A stretch of 64,000 nucleotides of DNA from Marivivens donghaensis (GCF_030410045.1 NZ_JAUFRA010000005.1:558001-622000); one strand, 5' to 3'. Positions 24,382-33,581 are shown, counted from the first letter of the stretch. Numbers and translations: made by a program. Notes: generated by a model not told the origin, from the sequence alone.

Positions 24382-25560
24382 TCAGATGGCATCCAATGCT
24401 TGTTTCAGGTCTGCCAACAGATCGTCAGCATCCTCAAGGCCGCAGGACACACGCACCAAACCGGGTGTGATACCCAGCGTGTCTTTCTGATCCTGCGGCA
24501 AACGCTGGTGCGTTGTGGTCGCAGGATGGGTCACCAGCGACTTACTGTCTGCAAAGTTGTTGGTGATCGTGAAAATCTTGAGCGCGTTGAGGAAACGGAA
24601 GCATTCTTCTTTGCCGCCTTTCACGTCAATCGCAAAAACAGTGCCGACGCCCTCGTATTGGGACTTCGCCAGCTCAAACTGAGGATGACGCGGATCAAGA
24701 GGGTAGTTCACCGAGTTCAGCTTTGTATGACCGGCAAGCGCATCAGCCAATTTCACCGCGGTTTCAGACTGCTGCCCCACGCGCAGGAACAGAGTATCGA
24801 GCGACTTCAGCATGACCCAAGCGTTGAACGGGCTCATCGCGCCACCAGTGTGTTTGAGGTATGCCTCAACAGGCCCCCGAACGAGCTCTTTCTTGCCCAG
24901 AACCATACCGCCAAGGCAGCGACCCTGACCGTCCACGTGTTTGGTGGTCGAATATACGATGAGATCAACGCCCAACTCGCCAGCGATCGAATAAGCTGGC
25001 GTGACCATCGCGTTATCACACACAACAATCGCGCCATTGGCATGCGCCAGTTCGACAACAGACTTCATGTCGATCACTTCGAGCGTCGGGTTCGAAATCG
25101 ACTCAAAGAAGACGACTTTGGTGTCGGGACGGATCGCAGCCTTCCACGCATCCAGATCACGACCATCGACCAGCGTCAGTTCGACCCCAAACCGTTGCAG
25201 CACGTCCTCGAGGATATAGAGGCACGATCCGAACAACGCGCGGCTCGACACAATGTGATCGCCAGCCTTCAGCATAGACATCAGCGCACCGTTCACTGCG
25301 GCCATACCCGAAGCGGTGGCAAATCCTGCCTCAACGCCCTCAAGGTCGGCCATACGATCTTCGAGCATAGCAACGGTCGGGTTGCCATAGCGCGCATAGA
25401 TAAATTCGTCTTCGCCGAGTTTCACAAAACGGGCCTCGGCCTGTTCTGCGGTTTCGTAGACAAAGCCCTGCGTCAGAAAAATCGCCTCGGACAGTTCGTT
25501 GTACTGGCTGCGGCGGGTGCCCGAATGCACGGCGCGAGTGCGTTTGGAAAGTTTGTCCAT
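24382..25560 (-). CDS. metZ: O-succinylhomoserine sulfhydrylase
   Basis: A PLP enzyme of the Cys/Met metabolism family that makes homocysteine directly from O-succinylhomoserine and sulfide. The 392 residues include YARYGNPTVAMLEDRMADLE, FATASGMAAV, and the PLP lysine in STTKHVDGQGR near 205, with HPATTTHQRL and RVSCGLEDADDL near the end. An ATG at 25581 lies within the T-run of the riboswitch terminator, while 25560 has AAGGAA correctly spaced upstream, so 25560 is the start. Substrate preference (succinyl over acetyl) is inferred from the metZ class. Confidence 0.95.
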   Translation of the reverse strand: MDKLSKRTRAVHSGTRRSQYNELSEAIFLTQGFVYETAEQAEARFVKLGEDEFIYARYGNPTVAMLEDRMADLEGVEAGFATASGMAAVNGALMSMLKAGDHIVSSRALFGSCLYILEDVLQRFGVELTLVDGRDLDAWKAAIRPDTKVVFFESISNPTLEVIDMKSVVELAHANGAIVVCDNAMVTPAYSIAGELGVDLIVYSTTKHVDGQGRCLGGMVLGKKELVRGPVEAYLKHTGGAMSPFNAWVMLKSLDTLFLRVGQQSETAVKLADALAGHTKLNSVNYPLDPRHPQFELAKSQYEGVGTVFAIDVKGGKEECFRFLNALKIFTITNNFADSKSLVTHPATTTHQRLPQDQKDTLGITPGLVRVSCGLEDADDLLADLKQALDAI

Positions 25561-25582
25561 GTCTTTGTTCCTTACGGCCATT

Positions 25583-25618
25583 AAAAAACCCCTACACCGA
25601 ATAAAGGGAGCAGGGGTT
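25583..25618 (-). terminator. Regulatory terminator between SAM-II riboswitch and metZ
   Basis: On the minus strand AACCCCT (25618-25612) pairs with AGGGGTT (25593-25587), followed by TTTTTT. It sits between the aptamer and the metZ ribosome site, so binding of SAM can end transcription before metZ. Confidence 0.9.
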
Positions 25619-25628
25619 GGCCTGTTTC

Positions 25629-25680
25629 CTTTTTAGCGGTTTGTTTAACGTGGCCCGCAATCCGGTTCAAATCGCCACGG
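25629..25680 (-). promoter_or_regulatory. SAM-II riboswitch
   Basis: The minus strand reads, in order, CGTGGC (P1), GATTTGAACCGGATTGC, GGGCCACG (P1 partner), a short linker and ACCGCTAAAAAGGAAA. This matches the SAM-II pseudoknot consensus, including the invariant GATTT, ACCG-ATTGC and GCTAAAAAGG parts. P1 is a perfect six-pair stem. It lies just upstream of the terminator and metZ, a classic SAM-II position in alphaproteobacteria. Confidence 0.94.
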
Positions 25681-25781
25681 CAGAGTGGTTACGCCGTTGT
25701 GACATTCTGGTCAAGGAAAACGGCCTTGCGGCCCAGCGCGAAACGCGCATTGTGACCCCACCTTGCGAACAGGAGTTTCAG

Positions 25782-26480
25782 ATGACCGCTGCAATCGATC
25801 TCTACTACTGGCCGACGCCAAACGGCAAAAAGATCACCATAGCCTTGGGTGAGATGGGCTTGGACTACAACCTGATCCCAATCAACATCGGGGCGGGCGA
25901 CCAATTCGCGCCAGACTTCCTTGCCATTGCGCCAAACAATCGCATGCCCGCCATCGTCGACCGTGATGGCCCCGATGGCGAACCGATCTCTATTTTTGAA
26001 TCGGGGGCGATCCTGCAATACCTCGCGCGGAAAACTGGACAGTTCGGCGGTTCGACAGAGCGCGAACGGGTGATGATCGAACAGTGGCTGATGTGGCAAA
26101 TGGGCGGCGTTGGGCCGATGGCCGGTCAAGCGCACCACTTCCTCAAATACGCGCCCGATATGTCCCCGCCCCAAGTGCTCCCCTACGCGCAAGACCGTTA
26201 CCGTAATGAGGTTGGCCGCCTCTATCGCGTCTTGGACAAGCAGCTCCAGGACAAAGAGTACGTCTGCAGCGAATATTCAATCGCGGACATGGCGATCTAC
26301 CCTTGGGCTGCGGGATGGGAAGGCCAGCAGCAAACGCTTGACGACAAACCGAACTTTGCCGCGTGGTTGGCGCGTATGGCGGCACGTCCCGAAGTTGCAA
26401 AAGGGATGGAAGTCGGAGCCGAACTGCGCCAAAAGGCCTTCTCCAATGAAGAAATGGAACGGCTGTTCAAACAAAAATGA
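25782..26480 (+). CDS. Glutathione S-transferase family protein, YfcG-like
   Basis: A 232-residue two-domain protein: thioredoxin-fold N-half (DLYYWPTPNGKKITIALGEM, NNRMPAIVD, SIFESGAILQYLARKTG) and helical C-half (QWLMWQMGGVGPMAGQAHHF, EYSIADMAIYPW). These segments closely parallel E. coli YfcG, a nu-class GST that binds two glutathiones and reduces disulfides. The ATG at 25782 follows AGGAG; an earlier ATG-like opening would run into the metZ leader. The next gene overlaps by ATGA. Enzymatic role is inferred from this similarity. Confidence 0.92.
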   Translation: MTAAIDLYYWPTPNGKKITIALGEMGLDYNLIPINIGAGDQFAPDFLAIAPNNRMPAIVDRDGPDGEPISIFESGAILQYLARKTGQFGGSTERERVMIEQWLMWQMGGVGPMAGQAHHFLKYAPDMSPPQVLPYAQDRYRNEVGRLYRVLDKQLQDKEYVCSEYSIADMAIYPWAAGWEGQQQTLDDKPNFAAWLARMAARPEVAKGMEVGAELRQKAFSNEEMERLFKQK

Positions 26481-26764
26481 TACGTCACATCGTCTTTTTC
26501 ACAGCAAAGTCACCAGATGATCGCGACACCGTTTTCCAAGGGCTCAAACTCTTGGAAAACATTAAAGAGTGCCGCCATATCGAAATCGGTGAAAACCTGA
26601 ACTCTGACCCCATCAGCCCTGATGGTCCAGATTTCATTGTCTATGCTGAATTTGACGATGCCGAACAGCTAGCGGCCTACAAGGCTGACCCGCTCTACGC
26701 TGAATCGATCCGCATTGTGCGCCCTCTGCGCGACATGCGGATCGCTGCGGATTTTTTTACTTAG
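26477..26764 (+). CDS. Dabb-domain (stress-responsive alpha/beta barrel) protein
   Basis: A 95-residue protein beginning MIRHIVFFTAKSPDDRD, the Dabb signature with the conserved His, and ending in RPLRDMRIAADFFT. Family members are small dimeric ferredoxin-like folds with unclear function. It overlaps the GST gene start-to-stop (ATGA), so the two are translated together, and its end overlaps the septation gene tail-to-tail by 8 bases. Confidence 0.88.
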   Translation: MIRHIVFFTAKSPDDRDTVFQGLKLLENIKECRHIEIGENLNSDPISPDGPDFIVYAEFDDAEQLAAYKADPLYAESIRIVRPLRDMRIAADFFT

Positions 26765-27356
26765 GCTCTTCGATCAAGAACCGCTGGAGCGTCACAATCT
26801 GCGACCAGAGGAACAGGAATAGGACCACGGGGAACGCAAAGGTTTCGAGCGTGACCCAAAGTTCCTCGCTCTGCGTGCGCCAGATGAATTCATTGGCCGC
26901 GGCCAATCCCGCAAAGAACACGGTCAGACGGCGGGTCAGGATCATCCACCCTTCGCGCTGCATGGGCAGAAACTCTCCCATCACATACTCGAGCCAGCTC
27001 TGACCGCGTAAGAGCCCGATACCGAGCAGCAGCGAGAAGAGCCCGTAAACAATTGAGGTCTTCATTTTAAAGAAGGCCTCATCATTGAACCAAGCGGTCA
27101 ACCCACCGAAGAAGATCACCATGATCGCGGTAAAGACCTGCATCCGCGACAACTTTTTCGTGAGGAACCAGAGCACGGCCATGGCTGCCAGCAGCACAGG
27201 AATGAACACGACTGCCGCGACGATAAAGCCGGAATAGTCAGTGCCTGCGATAGTATAGGTGTTATCCTTGATCTTAATGTAGAGCAGGAAGAACGCCAAT
27301 GTCGGCCCCAGTTCCAGCACCTGTTTCAGGATCGGATTGATCGGTTTTGCTGACAT
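26757..27356 (-). CDS. Inner membrane septation protein, YciB/IspZ family
   Basis: A 199-residue protein with five to six hydrophobic segments, starting MSAKPINPILKQVLELGPTL, which is the family opening (LELGPTLAFFLLY). Conserved parts include GLTAWFNDEAFFKMKTSIVY and FAGLAAANEFIWR. Family members in enterobacteria are linked to cell-envelope synthesis and septation. The ATG at 27356 is one base after the stop region of the upstream DMT transporter, and ftsY lies further upstream, so the three form a likely unit. Confidence 0.92.
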   Translation of the reverse strand: MSAKPINPILKQVLELGPTLAFFLLYIKIKDNTYTIAGTDYSGFIVAAVVFIPVLLAAMAVLWFLTKKLSRMQVFTAIMVIFFGGLTAWFNDEAFFKMKTSIVYGLFSLLLGIGLLRGQSWLEYVMGEFLPMQREGWMILTRRLTVFFAGLAAANEFIWRTQSEELWVTLETFAFPVVLFLFLWSQIVTLQRFLIEEPK

Positions 27357-27357
27357 T

Positions 27358-28260
27358 CTAGCCTCCCATTTCCACAATGATTGCCCCTATGGCAATCAAA
27401 GTCATCAGCGCCAAACGGCGCGGCCCCACCTTTTCACCCAAGATGAACCATCCAATCAAGGCCGCAAAAACAGTAGAAGTTTCACGAAGCACCGCTGCTT
27501 CGCCGACCTTGTCCAAACGCGTTGCGATCATCACGCCGCCAAAGCTGATCCACCCAATCACAGCCCCCGCAAATCCACGCCACATCAGCGGGCCGATTTG
27601 GGGACGTTCACCAGATTTGCGCAACTTCAGGATCGCGATGATGGGCATATCTACGCCCGACAGGAAAAAGAACCACGCAAGGAAGGTAAACGGATCAGTC
27701 GCCTGACGAATGCCCCACGCGTCATAGGTCGTGTAGACCGCAACCATCAAACCACAAAGGACCGCCCAGACGAGCGCGACTTTGACCCGCCACGGGTCAA
27801 TCACTTCTTCGCTCAGGTTGCGCAGCGCCAAAAGGAGGATCCCCCCCGACAGGCACGCCACGCCGAGCCATTGAACCAGCGTGAAATGTTCGTGAAAAAC
27901 GACCGAGGCAAAGATGACCGTGACCAGCGGGCCAGAGCCGCGCACAACCGGATAGACCACGGTGTATGCCGCGTATTCATAGGCCAGCGCCATCGTCACC
28001 TTGTAGATGAAATGGATCACCATAGCGCCGGCGAGGACACCCCACATCGCGCCTTCGGGCCACGGAACAACGAACAGCGCGAAAGGGGCTGAGACGAGCG
28101 TAAACCAGAGGTCAATCGACCCTCGCGCCACCCACGGATCGTGTTTGCCCTTTTGCAACGCACCAAAGGCCGCATGTGCCAAGGCCGCCATCAAAACCAA
28201 CAGCGTCGCCAGTTGCCGACCTTGGTCCGTGCCTTCGAGAGAAACGAGCCACTCACCCAT
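27358..28260 (-). CDS. EamA/DMT-family transporter
   Basis: 300 residues with ten predicted membrane segments in two EamA repeats, typical of drug/metabolite transporters. The second repeat contains GEAAVLRETSTVFAALIGWF and ILGEKVGPRRLALM. The substrate cannot be judged. It sits between ftsY and the septation gene, all reading the same way with short gaps, and may be cotranscribed with them. Confidence 0.9.
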   Translation of the reverse strand: MGEWLVSLEGTDQGRQLATLLVLMAALAHAAFGALQKGKHDPWVARGSIDLWFTLVSAPFALFVVPWPEGAMWGVLAGAMVIHFIYKVTMALAYEYAAYTVVYPVVRGSGPLVTVIFASVVFHEHFTLVQWLGVACLSGGILLLALRNLSEEVIDPWRVKVALVWAVLCGLMVAVYTTYDAWGIRQATDPFTFLAWFFFLSGVDMPIIAILKLRKSGERPQIGPLMWRGFAGAVIGWISFGGVMIATRLDKVGEAAVLRETSTVFAALIGWFILGEKVGPRRLALMTLIAIGAIIVEMGG

Positions 28261-28285
28261 TGGACAGACGGACCAATATCGGCAT

Positions 28286-29452
28286 TTAGTTCAGACCAAC
28301 CAGTGCTTTGGCGAAATCTTCGGGATCGAAGGGTGCAAGGTCGTCGATCTGTTCACCGACACCGATCGCGTGGATCGGCAGGCCGAATTTATCAGCAAGC
28401 GCGACCAGAACGCCGCCTTTGGCCGTGCCGTCAAGTTTTGTCATAACGAGGCCCGATACATCCGCCAGTTTCTGGAACGCATCGACCTGCATGATCGCGT
28501 TTTGACCCGTCGTCGCATCCAACACCAACAGCGTGTTATGCGGCGCATCGGGGTCTTTCTTGCGGATCACGCGAACGATTTTCGACAGTTCTTCCATCAA
28601 ATCCTGACGGTTCTGCAAACGGCCCGCTGTATCAATCATCAGCAGGTCAGCACCATCCTCATGTGCCTTTGTCATCGCGTCAAAAGCAAGGCTCGCAGGG
28701 TCGGACCCTTCTGGCGCGGTCAGGACAGGCACGCCAGCGCGCTGCCCCCAAACTTGTAATTGTTCAACAGCCGCCGCGCGGAAGGTATCGCCAGCCGCGA
28801 TGACCACGGATTTACCAGCGGCCTTAAACTGGCTCGCCAATTTGCCGATGGTCGTGGTTTTGCCCGACCCATTCACGCCGACCACCAAAACCACCTGCGG
28901 TTTCTTCGCATAGATCGGCAGGGGTCGTGCCACGGGTTCCATGATGCGGGTGACTTCATCGGCGAGAAGCTGTTTGATTTCTTCAACCGACAGCTTTTTG
29001 CCCATACGACCTTCGGCCATGCTCGACGTGACCCGGAGCGCGGTATCGACACCCATATCAGCGGCAATCAACAACTCTTCGAGCTGTTCGAGCATATCAT
29101 CGTCAAGCGTCCGACGCGGCGCATCAGGCTTGCGCCCCAGCATACGACCCAAAATACCCGGCTTCGCGGTTTCATCGGTGGGCCCATCTTCGATCAATGG
29201 CATCGGCGTGACCGTCAACTGAACCGGAACGATAGGCGCAGGAGCAGCCTCAGGCTCGTCCTCTACCTCAACCTCAGGCTCGTCGTCTTCGACTTCAACG
29301 GACGGCTCTTCGATCACCTCTTCAACGATGGGCTCATGCTCTTCCTCGGCTGGCAGATGATCCTCTGCCTCTTCGACAATAGCCTCCAGCCCCTCATCGA
29401 TTTTCGACGAAGATTTGGTCAAACGGTCACGAAGTTTCTTGAAGAACGACAT
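28286..29452 (-). CDS. ftsY: Signal recognition particle receptor FtsY
   Basis: The SRP receptor GTPase that docks ribosome-nascent-chain complexes at the inner membrane. It starts MSFFKKLRDRLTKSSSKIDE, has a highly acidic A region up to about residue 75 (EEEHEPIVEEVIEEPSVEVE), then the NG domain: GVNGSGKTTTIGKLA near 195, DTAGRLQNR near 278 and TKLDGTAKGG near 335. The 388 residues match a short FtsY. An ATG 10 codons earlier is possible but family members start at the MSFF motif. The gene is divergent from alkB. Confidence 0.97.
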   Translation of the reverse strand: MSFFKKLRDRLTKSSSKIDEGLEAIVEEAEDHLPAEEEHEPIVEEVIEEPSVEVEDDEPEVEVEDEPEAAPAPIVPVQLTVTPMPLIEDGPTDETAKPGILGRMLGRKPDAPRRTLDDDMLEQLEELLIAADMGVDTALRVTSSMAEGRMGKKLSVEEIKQLLADEVTRIMEPVARPLPIYAKKPQVVLVVGVNGSGKTTTIGKLASQFKAAGKSVVIAAGDTFRAAAVEQLQVWGQRAGVPVLTAPEGSDPASLAFDAMTKAHEDGADLLMIDTAGRLQNRQDLMEELSKIVRVIRKKDPDAPHNTLLVLDATTGQNAIMQVDAFQKLADVSGLVMTKLDGTAKGGVLVALADKFGLPIHAIGVGEQIDDLAPFDPEDFAKALVGLN

Positions 29453-29569
29453 AAGTAAGCCCTGAACCGGTTTTACCACCACCTAATGGCAACGGAAGGC
29501 GATGGAAAGACCTGCGCCACTAGTCAGTCGCGATTAGGGGGCATATCACTGCATCAACAGGAGAGTCCC

Positions 29570-30595
29570 ATGCGTCCGATGACCCTTTTTACGATTGCGA
29601 CACTGACACCGCTGCCCTTGATCGTGCTTGCTGCACTGACGGGCGGATGGTGGGCGCTGCTTGCACCGCTTTACATGACCCTGATGACCGCATCATTGGA
29701 CGAAATGGTGAAGCGGATCACTCCCACCGTGCCCGAGGCCGAATTTCCTGTGGCAGATCGACTGTCAGTCATCATCGCCCTTGGTCAATTTTGTTTATTG
29801 GGTGCAGTCACTTACGGGATGGGTCACGGCCTAAGCGGTTGGGAAAAGGTCGGGGTATTTGTGGCAACAGGGCTTTACCTCGGGCAGGTTGGCAATTCGA
29901 ATGCCCATGAACTGATCCATCGCGGCAGCCGATTCCTGCATGACTTGGGCATGTGGGCCTATATTTCGGTCCTCTTTGGGCATCACACCTCTGCACATGT
30001 TCTGATCCACCACCGCTTTGTCGCGACAAAGTCTGATCCCAATTCCGCTCGCAAAGGTGAAAGTTTCTACCGATTTGCCCTTCGGGCATGGATCGGATCG
30101 TTCCGTGCGGGCCTCAAAGCGGAATCAGAGCGGCTGAAACATGCGGAGCGGGCCTCGTGGAGGCATCCCTACGTCATCTACATCAGCGGGGCGCTTTTGA
30201 TGATCGGCGCGGCCTATTTGATTGGCGGTAAGATCGGCCTCCTCTGGTATCTCGCCATCGCAGGTTTCGCCCAAGTGCAGCTGCTGATGTCGGACTATGT
30301 TCAGCATTACGGCCTCCAACGTTATGTGTCCGAGGATGGTAAAGCTGAACCTGTTGCGGGTCGTCACAGTTGGAACAGCCCGCATTGGTTTTCATCCGCT
30401 CTGATGCTCAATGCGCCGCGCCATTCGGACCACCACGCGCACCCTGCCCGCCCTTACCCTGCGTTGGAGTTGGGCGAAAACCCGATGCTGCCGAGATCGC
30501 TCCCCGTTATGGCATGCGTCGCGCTTTATCCACGGTTCTGGCGCAAGGTCATGGACCCACGGGCCGCAAAATGGCGATCGGTCACCAAAACCTGA
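29570..30595 (+). CDS. alkB: Alkane 1-monooxygenase (AlkB)
   Basis: A non-haem di-iron membrane hydroxylase that oxidises alkanes or similar chains at the terminal carbon. The 341 residues have six hydrophobic segments and the His motifs: NAHELIHR, then GHHTSAHVLIHHRFVAT, and NAPRHSDHHAHPARPYPALE, with SDYVQHYGLQR between. The start at 29570 has CAGGAGAG upstream. No rubredoxin or rubredoxin reductase gene is adjacent, so the electron donors must lie elsewhere. A related desaturase or hydroxylase of another substrate is possible, but the RHSDHHAHPARPY motif favours AlkB. Confidence 0.88.
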   Translation: MRPMTLFTIATLTPLPLIVLAALTGGWWALLAPLYMTLMTASLDEMVKRITPTVPEAEFPVADRLSVIIALGQFCLLGAVTYGMGHGLSGWEKVGVFVATGLYLGQVGNSNAHELIHRGSRFLHDLGMWAYISVLFGHHTSAHVLIHHRFVATKSDPNSARKGESFYRFALRAWIGSFRAGLKAESERLKHAERASWRHPYVIYISGALLMIGAAYLIGGKIGLLWYLAIAGFAQVQLLMSDYVQHYGLQRYVSEDGKAEPVAGRHSWNSPHWFSSALMLNAPRHSDHHAHPARPYPALELGENPMLPRSLPVMACVALYPRFWRKVMDPRAAKWRSVTKT

Positions 30596-30631
30596 ATTGA
30601 GCGCAGACGGAAAACAGGGGACACTCCCATC

Positions 30632-31030
30632 ATGCGGACCATCACACTCATCCTCGCCCTCTGCGCCCTGCCCGTTTCGGCACAAACGGCCCTGACCGCC
30701 GAGCAATTCGAAGCCCGCGTCGAAGGCAAAACGCTCGATTTTGGCTATGACGGCGAAACGCCCTACGGATTGGAACGCTACCTGCCCGACCGCCGCGTTT
30801 TATGGAGCTGGGGTGACAACACCTGTGAGCCTGGAAAGTGGTATGAAAATGACGGCGAGATTTGTTTCGTCTACGACTTTGACCCCACACCCCAATGCTG
30901 GACCTACTACGACATGGACGGACGTCTCATGGCTGTCTTTATGAATGACATCGACACAGCCACGGGCACGGTTGTCTATGAACTCTCACCCGTGGCCCGT
31001 GAACTGATTTGCGATAACTTTGGTATGTGA
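30632..31030 (+). CDS. Small secreted protein, function unknown
   Basis: 132 residues with a signal peptide (MRTITLILALCALPVSAQ). The mature part is rich in aromatic residues and has four Cys (DNTCEPGKW, GEICFVYD, PQCWTYYD and LICDNF), so disulfides are likely. I do not recognise the family with confidence. It follows alkB by 36 bases and may be its cotranscribed partner, and its stop meets the end of the beta-glucosidase gene with no gap. Confidence 0.75.
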   Translation: MRTITLILALCALPVSAQTALTAEQFEARVEGKTLDFGYDGETPYGLERYLPDRRVLWSWGDNTCEPGKWYENDGEICFVYDFDPTPQCWTYYDMDGRLMAVFMNDIDTATGTVVYELSPVARELICDNFGM

Positions 31031-33478
31031 TCAGACAGGGATCAGCGCATCGTCGCGCTGAACGGTCGCGACACTTCGGATATCTGCCGCAGACAACCCT
31101 GCTTCAATTGTAAAGCTGCCCGCCTCGATCCGCCATTGCCCGACGGTCACGTCAAAGAACGCAAAGGCCCGCGGCGGTAGCGCCATCCGAACGGTCGTTG
31201 TTTCACCCGCGTCTAGGTCAACTTTCGCAAAGGCTTTCAACTCTCGCGCTGGCCGCTCGACCGAAGCCTCAAGATCGCCAACATAGACCTGCACCACCGT
31301 TGAACCGCGCCGCGCCCCTGTGTTGGTGACAGGGATCGTGCAGATGATGTCGTGACCATCCTCTGACAATTCCATCTGCCCAAGGTCAAAGTCAGTGTAG
31401 GACAGGCCAAAGCCGAACGGGAACATCGGTGCGATCCCGTGTTTGTAGTAGTGGCGGTATCCAGTCATCACCCCTTCTGCGTATCGAACATGCCCATCGA
31501 GACCCGGATAGATTTCAGGATCCTGCGAATGGGCTGGATTGTCCGACAGCTTGATCGGGAAGGTCTGGGGCAAACGCCCTGCGGGCTCCGCATCCCCGTA
31601 GAGCACATCAACGATAGAATTCCCCGCTTCTTGCCCGCCATACCACGCTTGCAAAATAGCTGCGACATCAGAGACCCAAGGCATCTCAACGGGTCCACCC
31701 GTTTGCAGAACCACGACCGTATTCGGATTGGATGCCGTTACCGCAGCGACCAATTCATTTTGACGACCGGGGAGGTGGATATCCTCCATATCCCAACCCT
31801 CGGTATCCCATTCGCCCGAACGCCCAATCACTACGACAGCCACATCAGCCTGCGCTGCGATCTCAGCCGCCTGCGCAATATCGGCTTCTGTCATCGGCAC
31901 CGAAATACCGACACGCAAAGCCGAGTGGTTCAGGTTGTCTGGCGTTTTCGAACGGAATTCGATCCGAATGTCATGCGCCTGACCCGCCGTTAGCTCGACC
32001 GCACCGACGACCTCATCGTTCCCTTCTTCAAAGAAGGTGCGCCCTTTGGTCCATGTCTCTTCCCAACAATCCACAATCAGTTTGTTATCGACATAAACAC
32101 GCGCATAGCCCGCAGCATGTGCACCGATGTGATGGATGCCCGATATAGTCGGCGTAAAAGTGCCCGTGATCTTGGCCGCAAAGTTCGTCGGGTCGACCTG
32201 ACCGCCCGCAAACGGCGGGACCCAGAACGCATTTACGCTGTCCATCGATTGAGTGTGAGCAGGTTCAGAGGTGAGGTCGTGACCGCGATAGAACGAAAGT
32301 TCGAAATCGCCGGTAAGGATCGGTTCCCAACGGTGGTTGGTGCAGCCTTTGGCAAAGCTAAGGTTTTCAGCCCCAATACGGGCCAAAAGCGCATCGTAAG
32401 GCGACACCATGTAGTGCGGGTTCAATTGGGCAGAGCCGCCACCCATGATCTTAACCTCTTTGGCGTTTGGACCGATCAAAGCGACCTTGGCCTCGGACGG
32501 GAGCGGCAGAACACCATCGTTTTTGAGCATGACCATGCCGTCTGCCCCCGCCTTGCGGATCAAGTCGCGGTGTTCGGGGCGATCATCCGCACGTTCAACG
32601 AACGGGGTCGTGTCGGTAAGGCTCCCCACCCGATCCATCAGGCGCAGCATGTTCAGCGCTGCAGTGCGCACTGTTTCACGGCTGACCTCGCCCGCGTGAA
32701 CGGCAGCGACCAGTTTGTCGCCACGATCACGGGTCGGCCCAGGCATCTCCAGATCAAGACCCGCATTCACGGTCGGCGCGGTGCTGCGTGACCCGAACCA
32801 ATCGGACATGACGATACCATCGTAGCCCCACTCTTTGCGCAGCACATCCGTGAGCAGCCATTCGTTTTCAGCCGTGTAGGTGCCGTTCAGACGATTGTAG
32901 GACGACATGATCGCCCATGTGCCCGCCTTTTTCACAGCGTCCTCGAACGGGCGCAGATAAAGCTCGCGCATGGTGCGTTCGTCGATATCTGAACTGATGG
33001 TCGTACGTTCAATCTCGCTTTCATTCCCGACGAAATGCTTGGGCGATGCGGCGACACCTTTGGACTGCAGGCCCCGAATATACCCGACCGCGAGAGCCGA
33101 GGTCAGTTCTGGATCCTCAGAGTAACATTCGAAATTCCGCCCGTTCGTCACACCACGATGCAGGTTGATTGTCGGCGCCAAGGCGACGTGCGCGCATTTC
33201 GATTTCACCTCATCCGCGATGGCACTGCCGATTTGTTCGGCCAGTTCAGGGTCCCACGAGGCCCCAATCGCGATACCGACAGGAAACGCTGCAGCCGTGA
33301 CACCACCGAACAGAGATCCGCCCCCACGCGCCCCGTTCGGGCCATCGGTGACGCGCATTTTAGCTATCCCGAGGCGTTCGATCTCTGGTGTCGACCAAAA
33401 ATCTGCCCCCGCCAGAATGGCGACTTGTTCTTCCAGCGTCATTTCATCCACGATAGCTTCAATCGATTGGGTCGCCAT
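31031..33478 (-). CDS. Family GH3 beta-glucosidase with PA14 insert
   Basis: An 815-residue glycoside hydrolase. The GH3 N-terminal barrel contains KHFVGNESE and the nucleophile Asp in IVMSDWFGS near residue 222. After the alpha/beta sandwich starts (GGGSAQLNPHY near 350), a PA14 domain is inserted about 395-540 (TISGIHHIGAHAAGYARVYV). The C-terminal end has a fibronectin III-like domain (GSTVVQVYVGD). There is no signal peptide, so it probably acts inside the cell on imported beta-glucosides. The divergent LacI regulator and a perfect inverted repeat in the gap suggest sugar-induced control. Confidence 0.93.
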   Translation of the reverse strand: MATQSIEAIVDEMTLEEQVAILAGADFWSTPEIERLGIAKMRVTDGPNGARGGGSLFGGVTAAAFPVGIAIGASWDPELAEQIGSAIADEVKSKCAHVALAPTINLHRGVTNGRNFECYSEDPELTSALAVGYIRGLQSKGVAASPKHFVGNESEIERTTISSDIDERTMRELYLRPFEDAVKKAGTWAIMSSYNRLNGTYTAENEWLLTDVLRKEWGYDGIVMSDWFGSRSTAPTVNAGLDLEMPGPTRDRGDKLVAAVHAGEVSRETVRTAALNMLRLMDRVGSLTDTTPFVERADDRPEHRDLIRKAGADGMVMLKNDGVLPLPSEAKVALIGPNAKEVKIMGGGSAQLNPHYMVSPYDALLARIGAENLSFAKGCTNHRWEPILTGDFELSFYRGHDLTSEPAHTQSMDSVNAFWVPPFAGGQVDPTNFAAKITGTFTPTISGIHHIGAHAAGYARVYVDNKLIVDCWEETWTKGRTFFEEGNDEVVGAVELTAGQAHDIRIEFRSKTPDNLNHSALRVGISVPMTEADIAQAAEIAAQADVAVVVIGRSGEWDTEGWDMEDIHLPGRQNELVAAVTASNPNTVVVLQTGGPVEMPWVSDVAAILQAWYGGQEAGNSIVDVLYGDAEPAGRLPQTFPIKLSDNPAHSQDPEIYPGLDGHVRYAEGVMTGYRHYYKHGIAPMFPFGFGLSYTDFDLGQMELSEDGHDIICTIPVTNTGARRGSTVVQVYVGDLEASVERPARELKAFAKVDLDAGETTTVRMALPPRAFAFFDVTVGQWRIEAGSFTIEAGLSAADIRSVATVQRDDALIPV

Positions 33479-33512
33479 TTTGAGTGCTCCGTCAGAGGGA
33501 ATCTAAAATCTA

Positions 33513-33540
33513 AAACGTTATAGATTTTTCTATAACGTTT
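33513..33540. promoter_or_regulatory. Perfect 12-bp inverted repeat, LacI-type operator
   Basis: AAACGTTATAGA (33513-33524) and TCTATAACGTTT (33529-33540) are perfect inverted copies with four T between. It lies 35 bases before the glucosidase start and 42 before the LacI start, so one bound dimer could block both. The AACGTT ends match LacI-family half-site style. A further AACGTTTTAAAC at 33570-33581 abuts the LacI start. Confidence 0.75.
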
Positions 33541-33581
33541 ATGTAGGGTCCAACAATAGGAATAAAAGGAACGTTTTAAAC

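Noticed and set aside
24275..24382. 36-residue extension of FolE2 starting at the metZ stop
   Set aside because: Not excluded, but the inner ATG has a strong ribosome site and fits family length better; kept as an alternative in the folE2 entry.
25617..25781. Longer start for the YfcG-like gene
   Set aside because: It would run back through the metZ riboswitch and terminator; AGGAG before the ATG at 25782 marks the real start.
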